Origin: Klebsormidium nitens
Taxonomy: Eukaryota > Streptophyta > Klebsormidiophyceae > Klebsormidiales > Klebsormidiaceae
Length of the DNA: 64,000 nucleotides
Direction: 5' to 3'
Assembly (NCBI GenBank): GCA_000708835.1
Contig: DF237126.1
Span: forward strand, 50,369 to 114,368
Shown: positions 13,110 through 25,011 of the stretch, piece by piece
How positions within the stretch are numbered: the first letter of the stretch is position 1
How the letters are laid out: the number at the start of each line of letters is the position of its first letter
Translations under genes and position numbers: made by a program
Notes under the pieces: generated by a model
What the model was told of the DNA's origin: nothing
The model's input: only the letters and a program-made list of their open reading frames with translations
Databases searched by the model: none

Positions 13110-13892
13110 CTACGGACGAGTTGTAATGCACTGCATGGCTGGCACGATTCGTAGTGGTTAGGTTGGCATCCTCTTAGAAAATCAGAGCTCTTGCTGATTG
13201 CTAGAGTTGAATTGTTGATTCTATTCGGACCCCGCAAAGTGTTGCGTGACGATTGGATCCTAGGCCTAGGTTGGCCATATGTACAGCTCGCTAGGACACG
13301 GCCTGTTGAATCTTGTATGCAGAACGGACTGAATCTTTGAAGTCTATAGCTATAGGCCTCCAACCGGCCTGGATCAGAGCTAGCTAGATCTAACATTTGA
13401 TCCTGACGAGATTTAGAGCTCAGTCGGCGGGCTCAGCTACCAATCCTAGCTGCATACACTATGACCAAATCTCAGACGGAGTCGTTATTGAAGTGGCAGT
13501 CCTGATTTGTCGTGCACAAACCAGAGGCGGCCGAGCAGCTATATAGGTATGCAGCTATTTTGAGTTGACCATCCGCATTGATCGACCTCAGATGGTAATC
13601 GCAAGGATGCGCGTTTGTCAGGAACATGCAAGAGATACTTAGCGTGCAATAACAAAGCTGCTATCACAGACTCAGAAGACTACAATCTCGAATCAATGTT
13701 GTGACTAGGCGACACGTGACATATCATGAAGGTGAATATCGCACGACATCCATACGACCACCAAGATGTCCAAGAAATCGCAAGTGTTTCAAATGAAGAA
13801 CTGATATGGTCTGCAATCGCGACTAGGCCTGCAGGAGAAAGCATTTAATGCTCTCTGTAACTGCACCTCAATTTTAAGCCGATCTAGCCAAT
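13110..13892. other. Gap between CtpA and FKBP 3' ends
   Basis: The two genes converge here. I see no coding exon, repeat or RNA gene in this stretch. Confidence 0.55.
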
Positions 13893-15607
13893 CTATCTCA
13901 ACTCCTGTGCTTTTGCTGCAGGGTCCTTATCAACCCCGTTGATTGCGATCAGCTCAGTGTCAAAAACGAGAGTAGCCCCGCCTGCATGAACACAAAGATG
14001 CATCAGCATCCTTGCACTTTGCACGGTGACAAAGTGATTGTGGATGTCATGAAATGCTCACGTAAGAACAACAAGAGCACACCGGAATAGAATACGAGCA
14101 CAATTTCCAGCTTCCAGGTTTGACAACATTCCGCATACCTGGAATCTTTGGTGGAGAACCATGGTCACCATACCCCAAGCTGGAGGGGATCCGGAGCTTG
14201 CGCTTCTCGCCTATGCACATCCCAGCAATGCCCTGATCCCAACCTGTCGCAAAAGCACCAGTAGGTTAGCAGATTGCCAGAACATAAACGGATATGGAGC
14301 ATACGTGTCAGCACGTTGGGTGCTTTGCCAACAGACGGTGTCGGCTGGACTTAGCGGCCATACTGCACTAACGTAGCAAAGCGCTTTTTGAAAGCCCACT
14401 TCAGAATCCCTTGCTGTAGCCTTGCACTCAAAGCCAGAGCCTCGGCAGCTTGTTCCATCCAACGGCACAAGATTAGACCCACCTTTGATGACCCTGCCAA
14501 CTCCAAGTTCAAAGTCGATTGGCTGCCCTCTGTCATAGCTAGCATCAAAGACTGTCCCATCGGTGAGCATGCCCTGCGTTGTTGAGGAGAGGATATTCAG
14601 AAAAAGTCATTGGGCAAAGTTTCTCTGCCTACCTTTGATGACTTGGCCAGCACCGAGCTTGAAATCAAATGGCGCACCACGATCGTAGCTTGCGTCAAAC
14701 TGGGAACCATCAGTCAGGCTCCCCTGCAGGCAATTGTGTCTGAGTCATGCATTCAGGTTCACATTGGGGATCGAAACAGTCATGTTGAGATAGAACTTAA
14801 AACCATCTTGAACCTACAATGCGCTGCACTGCAAAACTTTCAGAAGAAGTGCCTCAAACTCTAGTAACAGGTCACCAAAGGACATTGATGTGCACCGCCT
14901 CTCACATCATGTCCTCTGGGACATGATGTCCTTTGGGTGTCTCTGAGGGTATTGTGGAGGCACCATACTCACCCGATAGTGCACCGACACTTGGTCACCC
15001 TTGGAGGCTTTGATGGAGCACACCTCAGGCTTGAACTGGAAAGCCAGGGGGAGAACTATAAGCGGCGGGTCTGGGCTACCAGTGGCCAAGATTGTAACCA
15101 ATTTTGGGCTGTTTTGCTAGGATTTTGGGAAACACTTTACAAAGCACTCTCAATTGCAACACAACAGCTTGAATATCGTCCGTATTCTGAAGTAGCGGGA
15201 GCACAGATCGACACATTATAGACTGGGGCGTTGATCATGGCCCCTTTTCTCATCAAGGCTCGCGCAATGAAGAATGCTTACCTTCACACCAATCTGAAGT
15301 TCCGTGACATCCTTCGACTTCTTCTTGGCAGATACAACTGCAAAATCAAACTCATACTATTTATTGACCTGAAACGCATTTGTAGTGATGTTCAGTCACT
15401 TCTTCATCGAGCGTCAGATGATGGGGAGCTACAAGCTGCATCTGGAAGCAATATTCTCGAGTCTAAGTATGGCTCCCCCCATTGAAGCAGAAGAAGCTCA
15501 AGCCTACATCAATACAGCCATCCAAGACCAAGCAACTCACCGTCTGTCAGCAGCAGCACACCACAGAGGATGGCGAGCACCAGGAAGGCAATCTTGTGAG
15601 CGGCCAT
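13893..15607 (-). CDS. Secretory FKBP2/FKBP13-type peptidyl-prolyl isomerase with two alternative core exons
   Basis: Minus-strand exons are 15541-15607, 15282-15337, 14973-15035, then one of two alternative exons (B 14633-14723 or A 14483-14573), 14139-14243 and 13893-13981. Either isoform is a single-domain FKBP of about 156 aa. Exon 1 encodes a signal peptide ([20 protein letters not shown]), so the protein enters the secretory pathway. FKBP hallmarks follow in order: [19 protein letters not shown], the FDASYDRG active-site segment, [20 protein letters not shown], a GYG motif with [17 protein letters not shown], and a KAQELR end with no KDEL. FKBP2-type proteins assist prolyl isomerisation in the ER. 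Exons A and B both encode the segment from TDG to VIKG, which includes active-site residues. The stop at 13893-13895 is TAG. Confidence 0.9.
14483..14573 (-). other. Alternative FKBP core exon A
   Basis: This 91-base exon enters in phase 0 after ACGCAG and leaves in phase 1 at AAAG/GTGGGT. It encodes [16 protein letters not shown] followed by [14 protein letters not shown]. It is homologous to exon B, with the same length and the same boundary phases. Joined directly after exon B it shifts the frame and reaches TGA after nine codons. Confidence 0.9.
14633..14723 (-). other. Alternative FKBP core exon B
   Basis: This 91-base exon enters in phase 0 after CCTGCAG and leaves in phase 1 at AAAG/GTAGGC. 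It encodes [16 protein letters not shown] followed by [14 protein letters not shown]. The intron between it and exon A is only 59 bases, much shorter than most introns in this window. Confidence 0.9.
14875..14936 (-). promoter_or_regulatory. Competing hairpins in FKBP intron before exon B
   Basis: Two perfect 11-bp stems are possible. One pairs 14904-14914 (ACATCATGTCC) with 14919-14929, leaving a four-base loop. The other pairs 14875-14885 (CCAAAGGACAT) with 14926-14936. They share bases 14926-14929, so they compete. They lie 37 to 98 bases downstream of the donor at 14972, in the intron preceding the alternative exons. A role in exon choice is inference. Confidence 0.5.
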
Positions 15608-16065
15608 GCTGACCGTTCGCTCCTTCTCTTTGGAAACGCAGCTCTTGTACTAGTAGTTGAACTTGTGCCCGTCGATCTCTACCTAGCTGTTTTGTCAGTG
15701 TTGACCACGTACCCCCCCATGCGCTCCATAAAACAGCTCAACCTGGTCTACCGACTAGGTAGCCGGGAACATCACATCACCTTCTCTGACCCCTGCAAGT
15801 AGCCGGTGTATATCTCCGAGCAGAGAATTCCGAAAGTGTTCCCTACCTTCACCCCCATGCCAACTTTTAGGCTCGCAGAATTAAGCATGTCGATCAGCTC
15901 CTTTCTATACCCAATGCCAACATTTGGCATTCGCAAGGGCCAAGGCGCTCAACTTCAAGGAAGGGGCCCAGGGGGGTAGCCATATAATCCAGCATCATTG
16001 CAATTGTTGATCATGACATGCTTCAGACTTGAAGTTGAAGCAACCGGCCCATGACACTCTGCTAG
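15608..16065. promoter_or_regulatory. Divergent promoter region, FKBP and serine racemase
   Basis: The 458 bases between two divergent start codons contain no exon. A perfect dyad, AATGCCAA-CAT-TTGGCATT, occupies 15913-15931 and a related GCCAACTTTT lies at about 15859. The dyad could bind a dimeric factor, but I recognise no known site. I see no clear TATA box. Confidence 0.35.
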
Positions 16066-18335
16066 ATGGCGCCCTCCATGACCTATGCCGCGGATATTGA
16101 CAGCATTAAAGATGCTCAGAAGCGGATTGCTCCGTATGCCCATGTCACCCCAGTTCTTACGTCGTCGTCTGTAGATGGTCTCGCAAAGGGAAGGAGCCTG
16201 CACTTCAAATGTGAGGTGTTCCAGAAGGGGTGAGTGGAGCTCACCACCGCATTGGTGAGATTAGCCACACTTCCTGTTTGCACATTAAATGCATTTGATC
16301 CTACTTATGGGTTCCAACATTATACACGACAGAGCATGCCAAGTCATTTGCACGCTGCTCTTCGGCCCATAAGCGGCACAACTCTGATTCTTCTGCATCT
16401 TCAGCAAAAAGGTCCTTGCAAGTGGGAGATTGATCTGATGGCTCCTGGTGCTTCATGTTGAAGCGACTTTTGTGGAAGCATATGAATGCTCACTGAAGAG
16501 ATGACTTGAGCTACCACCACCAGGCCTACCACCTCTTTTTACCCCAGCTGACAAAACCGTCCCCCTCTTGTCTCAGAGGTTCGTTCAAATTCCGGGGGGC
16601 CTGCAATTCCATCTTTTCCTTGTCGGACGAAGATGCAAGGCACGGAGTTGTTACTCACAGCAGGCAAGTCCCCTCATCTTCCTTGATAAGAGCTTTAATA
16701 TTATTGGGAGTGATAGCCGCACCATCTGATGTTTTCAGCGGGCCCAAGTCTGGGAGTCCTCTTTCTTAATATTTGAGCTGAATGTCGATTGGAGCAATTG
16801 CACGGGTCCCCTGGACGGATGTTGCATTTAGTATGTCCAATTTGAAATGGTCAAATGCGCCTTCCACTTTCCGGACTCTGCTGCCAACTAACTCTCAGAG
16901 TTGAAGGACTTTTTTGGCCCTTATTGTCATCCTCATGGCTTGCAGTGGCAACCATGCCGCAGCATGCGCCCTTGCCGCCAGCCTCCGCAACATCTCTGCA
17001 CACATTGTGGTCCCTAACGGAGCCCCAGAATGCAAAGTGGCCGCTGTTCGAAGGTATGGTGGGGACGTCGTCTTCTGTGAACCGACTCTGCAGGCAAGGG
17101 AAGAGGCTGCCAGCCTCATTCAGAAGAAGACTGGCGCCATAATGATTCCGCCGTTTAACTACGGGCCAACAATAAGTGGCCAGGGGACAATCGCACTGGA
17201 GTTATTGGAGCAGGTGCCGGACCTCGAAGCTATAGTCGTGCCAATCAGCGGTGAGGAACACAGGACTTTGTTTGAGTTGTCTCCAATAATACTCTAGATA
17301 GTCCAATCTTGGAGTCTACCGGACGCACAACAAAGTTTGTCGAGTCCTAATGGGGTTGGGAGTTTCCGGCGTTGACTTTGATGTGATGCAGACCAGTCTG
17401 TAGATAGGCTAAGCCTCCAATGGTCGAACCAGTTTTCTTGGTCTCTCGCATCCCAAGTGAGAAAGTCGGCGTGCCCTGGATGTCCAATCTATCAACCAAA
17501 GCTCTGCAAACGATTATTGATTCGTTGAGCCATAAGTTTGGACAATATCTAAACCGCTGGTGACTGGGGATAAGTTGGTGACTGAGACCCCCTACCCTAA
17601 TTTGGGCGTCATCTGTATGGCAGGGGGTGGCATGATCTCCGGCATCGCCATTGCGGCAAAGGCTCTCAAGCCAGGGATCCGCATCATCGCCGCAGAGCCG
17701 GCAGGGGCCAATGATGCGGCTCTCTCCAAAGCGGCTGGGAAATGCATACCCTGTACGGCGCCCAAGACTATCGCGGATGGCCTTCGAGCCAGTTTGGGTG
17801 ACCTAACATGGTGAGTAACGTCTGCTAGGGCTGGTCGCCTATAGGAGATCATGGCTTTTTCAGGCCGGCTTGGACACTTAGAGCTCTCTGTGATCAGCGG
17901 TGCTTCGGGTGCCAAAATCCGAGTAAGGTGTTTAGCTGAGCGACTGGTCCTGCTTGGAAGTCGAAGAGCTGCGCCTGGCTCCGCATCTGCTCTTGTTCGT
18001 ACTGCCTGTTTTTGGTGCATCAGAGGTGACAAGCATGGAGACGCATTTGAGCAGCTGTGCTGTGATGGTTCTGCAGGCCTGTCGTGAGAGACCTCGTCGA
18101 TGCTGTCGTGACAGTCGATGACAAGGAGATAGTCGCAGCAATGAAGGTCGTTTACGAGCAGCTTAAAGTAGCCGTAGAACCTAGTGGGGCTGTTGGGTTG
18201 GCAGCTGTTTTGTCGTCAGCATTTCACGAAAACGAGGAGTGGAAAGACGTCAAGAACGTTGGTGTCGTCTTATGTGGCGGCAACCTTGATCTGTCTGTCC
18301 TCTGGGATGCACTCAACAAAAGTTGTTTGACTTGA
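16066..18335 (+). CDS. Serine racemase (fold-type II PLP enzyme)
   Basis: Five exons join in frame: 16066-16229, 16577-16663, 16946-17250, 17624-17810 and 18077-18335 (333 aa, close to the usual length of serine racemases). The PLP lysine is Lys59 in GGSFKFRGA. The substrate loop is THSSGNHAAA, split across exons 2 and 3. The phosphate-binding glycine loop is VPISGGGMISG near residues 182-192, and VEPSGAVGLAA lies near the end. The family interconverts L- and D-serine and also dehydrates serine to pyruvate. A closely related threonine dehydratase is the alternative reading, but the short length without an ACT domain favours serine racemase. Intron 2 uses a GC donor (CAG/GCAAGT). A second ATG lies at 16078. 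Confidence 0.92.
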
Positions 18336-19589
18336 TATCATTTCTGCACTTGTCTCTTTTCGAGATTGTTGCGCTAAGCTGTAGCTGTAACCCGCATCCT
18401 TTACCAATTGGAATTTTTTTCCCCCAACGAAATGGTAGGATAGATGCATGCTGTACCACAGGTGTTGAAGACCTTCAAAGAGTAGTTCGTTTCAGCGCTG
18501 GCCTAGGTTGATGCTCCGAGGTAGATGTTTGGATTTCCTTGCAATTGGTAGTTTTCCATTTGTCAACGCTCTTAGTCAAATCTATGATCAGAGCCGTGGA
18601 ACATGGTAAGCTTTGCCTTTCGGAGAAGTAGTTCGAATCACAAAACAAGCAGATTCTTCATGCATCGAGCCATGTCACACAGCTACTACATCGATCAATA
18701 CATGGTTCATACTAGATTTATGCATGGAAAAAGCTTGCACGCGCTTTAACCGGGACATCAATTGCGACGGCGGTCCGGCGGTCGCTCACATAACATGTTG
18801 TTGAGGGCCATGTGCCGACGTCGCACCGCTAGCGCTTGCGATTAAGGATGTGGATTTTTGCAGTGCTTGCATGTGCAACAAGCTACTGAGGCACGCGAGC
18901 AGCTCTCGTGCGCGCGCGAGCAATACTAGCATTGCTAGCTCGACATTTTCATGCATCGAAGCTATAGCTTACCACACTACATGTCGGATCCGTGAGTAAC
19001 GAATTGCAGGTGGGCCATGCACTGCAGGCTGCTGCATACAATGACACACATGAAGACCGGTCTGCATGCCATGGACACACATGTTGCAAACTCCACCGGC
19101 CGCTCGGTGAATTGATGTATGACGAAACTTGAAATATATGCACAGGCCATGAGCGGGGCCGGCATGCTGCACAATAATATATACTCACATGTACCATGCC
19201 TCAGCTCAGACCATCGATCTCTGATTGGTGCCTCGAAATGACGATTGGACCATTGCCTGATGGATCCATTAGTACGCACACCAATTACAGCCTTCTAGTA
19301 ACCATCTTCGGGGCCATGGCCCGCTGTGGTACTCAAAAGAAGATTGTTTTATGAAGTTTATTGTACCGTCTTTCAGGTCTTCTTTGAACAGGAGGCTTTA
19401 CTTCGCGTGAGCCTACATCAGCTAAATCTGTATATCCATTCCGACGCCCTGGTATCGCCGTCTGGTTGCAGATTGGGACAATGTCCATGATGTCTCAGGA
19501 TGAACGAAAAACGACTGTTGCGCCAATGCAAATCTGCGAGCCCCAAATTCCTAGCATCGGCCATCGCGGCAAAGAAGCGCTGCATCTAC
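18336..19589. other. CATGCA-rich intergenic island
   Basis: There are no supported exons. From about 18.6 to 19.3 kb CATGCA, TGCATG and GCATGC words are very frequent. It separates serine racemase (+) from the PITP gene (-), which converge on it. Confidence 0.6.
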
Positions 19590-22500
19590 TTATTTTGACG
19601 CCTTTATCTTGAGAGACCTCATCACTGAATCGAGCACGGACACACAGTGCTTCACCTCGCTCCCATCACCACCGTTCATGCTCGCTCCAGCCTGTGCGCT
19701 CACGGCCAGTGTCTTTGACCCGTTCGCTTCTCCGTTGGCTCCCGCATCCCCCGGTTTGTTCTTCACCAGCCCGATCGCCGTATCGAGCTGCAAGATCGCG
19801 TGCCTAACCTCCTCGCTCTCATACCCCGCCGACACCTCTTCCATCACCAGCGTCCTCTTGACGGGGCTCGCTACGCCGCCGCCAGTCTCCAGCTCCGCAA
19901 ACGACGGAATGGACGGCATGTGCTCGATGCCCGGGTCCCTGGCGATCCCGTTCGCGAACGCACCATCGGCGTTCGCTTTACTCCTCGGCGTGACCACCCG
20001 GTTGTACGACGGCATAGGGGGCACGTCTCCCGTGCCCGGCGTCTGAGGGTCCTCAAGCGCGGAGTTGGTGGCGATGCCCATTGAGAACGACGGCCCCGCC
20101 GAGTTGAAGCTCGTCCTGCGGCTCAGGCTGGGCTTGTTCTCCTCGGAGTTGCTGCGCGACAAACGGGACGCCCGCCGCGAGAGCTGCCGCCCCAGCCGCC
20201 CCGGATCGGGCCCGTCACTGGCGCCGCTCCCTTGGCGTGAAACCTGCGGACCGGAAACTGGGCTCGACATTCTGGACAGCTGACGTGGAAGAGAAGGTTT
20301 TCGCTAGGACACAGCAGAACAAAGGTGCTAGATCGGTAGGGCGTTTCCCTTTGCCTCTGACCAGTCGGATTGTGTCGATCGACGAGAGCACATCGACGAC
20401 ATTCGACCCACAAAAACCAAAAGGGCACGGCCTAAGCTGCTTAGTGCACAACGGAGTATTGTAAGGACCTTGTCCGAGATCGAAAACCACAGGCACGGTC
20501 ATCGGGTGCCTCAGACAGCCGTATCTAGCAAATGCCGACCAGTATCAGACTGCCCGCGGTTGTTGAAACTACTCGAGAACCTGGTCAGGACAGGCAGACA
20601 GGCAGAGCCCAGCTTTCCTTTCAAACGCTGCCGCTTACCCGCCCCGGAGTCCCCCCTTCCACCGCATCCTGTCCCCGGCCTTCGCCGTCAGTGCCAGCCA
20701 CCTCCACTTCGTTGATGGCCGGTCTGTCGTCCTCGTCTACAACGTCGATGTCACTATCGTCCCGCGGCCGTGAGACGCCACGTGCCTGTGAGTGACAGCA
20801 AGTGCTTCACACAGGAGTCCATTCAATCTGTCACGCTGCTTCAGGAAAACGAAGTCGGGAAAGCCAACTCGGCAACGCAATTGGCCCTCGCTTCCCATCT
20901 TGGCAAGTCGAGTGCCACGAGAACTCGACTATTCCTCCGGACCTATTCGATTTGTCTGGATGAACTGTCGGCGAACAACGGCCTCAAACTCCACGGACGG
21001 GATGCGAGGACTCACCCGGAGCATGGCCTCCGCCGTCTCTTTTTCCATAGCCCGAATGTCGTCCATGCTCAGGCCGAACCACTCGTCCAGCCAACAGAAC
21101 AGCTTGCGGTGGCCCTCCAGCAGCACCTTCCGCTGTGCATGCTGCACGACGCCAGCGCATGCGTCACATTCCGGCAATCTCGTGCCAAGCACAAAGCCTG
21201 CATAGAAGCAGTTGAAGCGCGCAACAATGACGTCGACCTGCAATCTTAGACGACTTACTGACCGTCTAATTCAATTCGACACCGTTTTAGACGAGGCATA
21301 CGCCGTTTTCACGTTTGAAAACGTTGCAACGGTTCGAATCTTGCGCCATACCATTATACGGATCTGCTGTGGAGAGACGAACCTCGAAAAAGAGAGAAAA
21401 GCTCCGAGGTTGAATCAAAAGTAGGGCTGAAACCGCAGCACTCGTGAACGAAGCTGCTTAGGTTTGAAACGGGGCCGGGCTGCCTACCTTTGCTACGAAC
21501 TTTTCCACGGAGCTGCCCCAACCGAAGTAGGGCACGTCCACCGTCACCAGCTTGTACGCAGTCATCACAGGGTCGCACTTTTTCTGCACAGACAGAACCA
21601 GAGGGAAGAGTGATAGGGGCAGTTGGTAGGTTGCTAGTAATAGCACACCGATACTGTCCACCAGCAATTGTCCTCTAAACGGAAGCTGTTGCGTGACCAC
21701 TATATCCTGAGTCCCGAGTACAGCGATATAAGAGGGTTGTCTCAATCATCTCAGATGCCTTCATTCTTGGGCATCTGCTTCTTCGAAGGAGCCGCCACTG
21801 GCTGCAGGTTCGAAGTGCGCAGCCCTGTACAACCTGACAGATGAACCGTCCTGCAAGATGGTGACGAAAAAGGCAATCCTGTTTGACTGAGGAAACAGCT
21901 CCTGATCCACATACTGCCAAGAGGTGACGACATAAAGTTGAGGCGTCAGAACCATCGACTTACATGCCAGCCTGCCTTCAGAGGCCCTCGCCCTGTTTTC
22001 TTGGACTTGAATTTGCAGGGGTCCTCCTCTTCCACATATTTCTCCACCGGGTCCGTTGCAATGTCAATCATTTCGACCTGCCTCTTCTTCAGTTGAGCAG
22101 CGCTCATATCCAAGGCCTGCAAGGAGGGTCGGCTTCTCACACATGACCGAATGATCTTTCTAGGATCGCCTTGAAGCATACAACGATCAAGAAGTATGTC
22201 TACTTACCGCCTAACTTTGTTACTGGTTAGTCTGTGGGGAAAATTGTAAGTCCAACCTCATAATGGGACCGGATTGAGTGAGCAAGCACAAAGTTCCTCA
22301 ATCTGCATTCAATCGGCGGACAGAACTTACATTGTCTGAGTCTCCTCTGTCTGGAAGATGCATGGTGTCAAGCTGGAGCTTGAACTTGCTGAGATAAGGG
22401 CACTGCATCAGAAAGCTTAGGTCAATTGAAGCACTCAGAATGGAGGTTCACAAGCTTTTTCGCGGAAGCAGAAATTAGGGGAACTAAAAGTGGGCAGTGC

Positions 22501-23446
22501 TACAGACATGGAAGAAGCAACAGACAAGAGGCGGAAGCTAGTTCCTTCCAAAAGTAAAAAAGGTTTTGTTTTTCTCACCTTCAAAACTGCAGAAGGTTGG
22601 CAAACACATGCACAGGAAAGTACATGATCAACAAAAGCCCTTGATCAGCGCTTCGTAGATGTCGGCAATCTGCACACAGCCTCCGTTTTGCATCGACTTC
22701 ATGCAGATGACCAGGCGCACTCCTTTTCCACTCCTGTGAATGACAGTGCACGAGGATGTGCAGTTCGACGCACCTGTAACGCAGCGGGGGTATGCGTTCC
22801 ATGCCTCTTCCTCCAGCGTCAGGGCGTTCTTTGGGATGAGGCTGACCAGCCAGGACGGTAGCTTGCTCGCCAAGTGGTAGATCTTGTTGGTGTACTGGCC
22901 CCGGCCAAAGTCATTCTCAAATGGTTCGTTCTTCACAATCTCAACTCCGTCTGAACCACTGTCGCCCCCTGACTCAGCAGCGGAGTACTTGGCCACCATG
23001 TACAGCTGAGCGACTCGGTACTGCAGGTAAAAGAATTTCCAGGTTCACTTATGCAGAAAACACACAATGGACAACAGAACCTTCAAGGAATAACACTGTA
23101 GCACTTTTTAGATGCCATGTTATGGGGCAATCTTTACTGATGGCCCCCCGTATCTTTGGGCCTTTGTTCCATCGATCGATACCTGGACAATCTCGCAATT
23201 CAGTCTTGGAAACAGCATATGTATTGAAAGGTCAAATGTCTATCTCAACTGCAAAAAAGCTCCCAACCCGAGATCCCCTGGGGCACTTCCCCCCCAAGAT
23301 CGATTATGACAATGTTGACAGCTTGGAAATGGATAATCCTGCATTACGTCACTCCAGGCTCGCTGATCAGGATTAGGGAGGGGGTTGGGCAGCTCACCTC
23401 TTCAACCGACACAGGGAGCACTACCCGGCTGTGATTGTGGTCGCTG
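19590..23446 (-). CDS. Phosphatidylinositol transfer protein, class-I-like, with C-terminal tail
   Basis: Minus-strand exons recognised are 23398 to about 23446, 22774-23020, 22331-22402, 21964-22116, a tentative 21839-21913, 21488-21583, 21016-21237, 20639-20785 and 19590-20279. The PITP (StART-like) fold is clear: VVLPVSVEEYRVAQLYMVAK, KNEPFEN, GQYTNKIYHLASKLPSWL, EEEAWNAYP, IDIATDP, KTGRGPL, MTAYKLVTVDVPYFGW and FCWLDEWFGLSMDDIRAME. These proteins carry phosphatidylinositol and phosphatidylcholine between membranes. After the fold the frame continues about 280 residues: an acidic exon (DDSDIDVVDEDD), then a single large Ser/Arg-rich exon with RQLSRRASRLSRS and later DSVMRSLKIKASK. No initiating ATG is visible in the first exon, so a further 5' exon is missing. 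The junction between 22774 and 22402 is out of phase as drawn and probably needs a microexon. Confidence 0.82.
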
Positions 23447-25011
23447 GTCAAGGACTTTGACAGGAGATGAAAAAGCAATGCAAGCAGATAGCAAGAAGAG
23501 CGTCAGATGATGGTGATCCCCTGAGAACATCATAACAACTGTGAAGGCACTGGACCGAATGCAGCATGATCAGCAAGGAGTCTGCCAAATGTTTCACTGC
23601 ATGCACGGTTATAAGGGTATGACCAGAGAATTGGACAGCACAGTCTTCCTTTCTTCAAGTTCAACCTCAAGGAAACACTGCTTTGGCCAAGGATACAACT
23701 CTCGCAACTGCACCATCGCTGACTCGACCTGCTATGCAGCAAGCCAATCAACGCAGTTGTGCAGTAGCTGCCAGAACCCCGCTGATTAAGTGGTGCTCTG
23801 CAGACGGTTGACGCCCACTGCTGTCACCAGCCCTTAAAGATCAATCTGCGCAGCAATGTGGTGCAACGGTGTGCGCTGATCACTCGGGGACTTCACTTCA
23901 GAGCGTCGGATCGATTGCAGGCCTGCATTTGTCTGAGTTTGACTTGACTTTCTGCCACCCCTCCTGGCATCCTGCAGGGATTGATCTGGTGCCAAAGTGG
24001 CGCTGCCTCTCGCCATATGCAGGACAATGCGGACTGCAGCACGCACAGGTGCCAAGAAGTCTCGGGGTGAATCTTCTCTGAAGTGTTTTTGCCAGCGCAA
24101 ATTTTGCAATCATGAATGCCACCAAGCAGAGCAGAGGGCTCAGGGGACGCGAACCTGGCCCTGCCCAGGCCCTGCCTTGACTCTGAGGTTTCAAGTTTTA
24201 GGGTTTGAGAGTGCGGAAGAGAGTTGGCATTATCAGCTTGCATGCAATGCCATTGCAGGCAATGAGCATCACCACAAAATGGCCGCATCATCAGCAACTT
24301 TGGAATGGCAGCGCCTCTGTAGGGTCCCAGGGCACTGTGCTAGCGATTGCACACGTTTCCCAGGTACCGAAAGGCTTGAGAGCGAATCTTCAAGCCGTCC
24401 TTCACATTGCCGATGGGCGAGAACGTCTTTCAAACCTGCTTGCTGCATTAGTCCGCCACCGCCGCAGCTGAGGGTAGATAGCACTCTGCCTTTTGGGAGT
24501 GGTCAACAGATCCGAAAGGCGGGAAAAAGGGGCAGCTCAAAGGCACAATCTCTTGGAGATGGCGCAGAAGCGTTTATCAGAAAACCCATGACTTTCCTTG
24601 GTGAGCCCTAGTAAGGCTCCACGGCTTCTCCATCAGCCTGCATCAATGTCTTGAGACATACATATTAGGCATGTGTGCTGCATCAAAAGATTCAGAAGCG
24701 AAGTATTTTAGCAGGAGTTTGATTGTTTCACTGGTGGTATGACTTCCTTGAGATGAAACTCCTTTTTAGTGTTGCTCTGGGCTTGCAGCTTTGGGTTGCC
24801 GGCTTGCCACCAACTCGCGTACCAAAGACTTCATTATAGCTGACATCATTGGACTCCCGCGTGCCACGGGAGCTTTTCCCGTCCATCAGGAAACGCAGCT
24901 TCACGCTCACATTGAAGAAAACTTCATCATATCCAAAAAAGAGGCTTGAGGGGCCTTTCCTATGTCATAACCTGTTCAAATGAAAGTCTGGTGACTGCCT
25001 TCAAGTCTCCA
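23447..25011. other. Gap between PITP and thioesterase
   Basis: This should hold the missing first exon and promoter of the PITP gene and the promoter of the thioesterase. A minus-strand open frame near 24728-24950 has protein-like sequence (VSVKLRFLMDGKSS) but no start, family match or clear splice partner. Nothing else is supported. Confidence 0.4.

Noticed and set aside
24728-24950. Protein-like minus-strand frame containing VSVKLRFLMDGKSS
   Set aside because: It has no initiating ATG, no family match and no splice partner in phase with the PITP gene.
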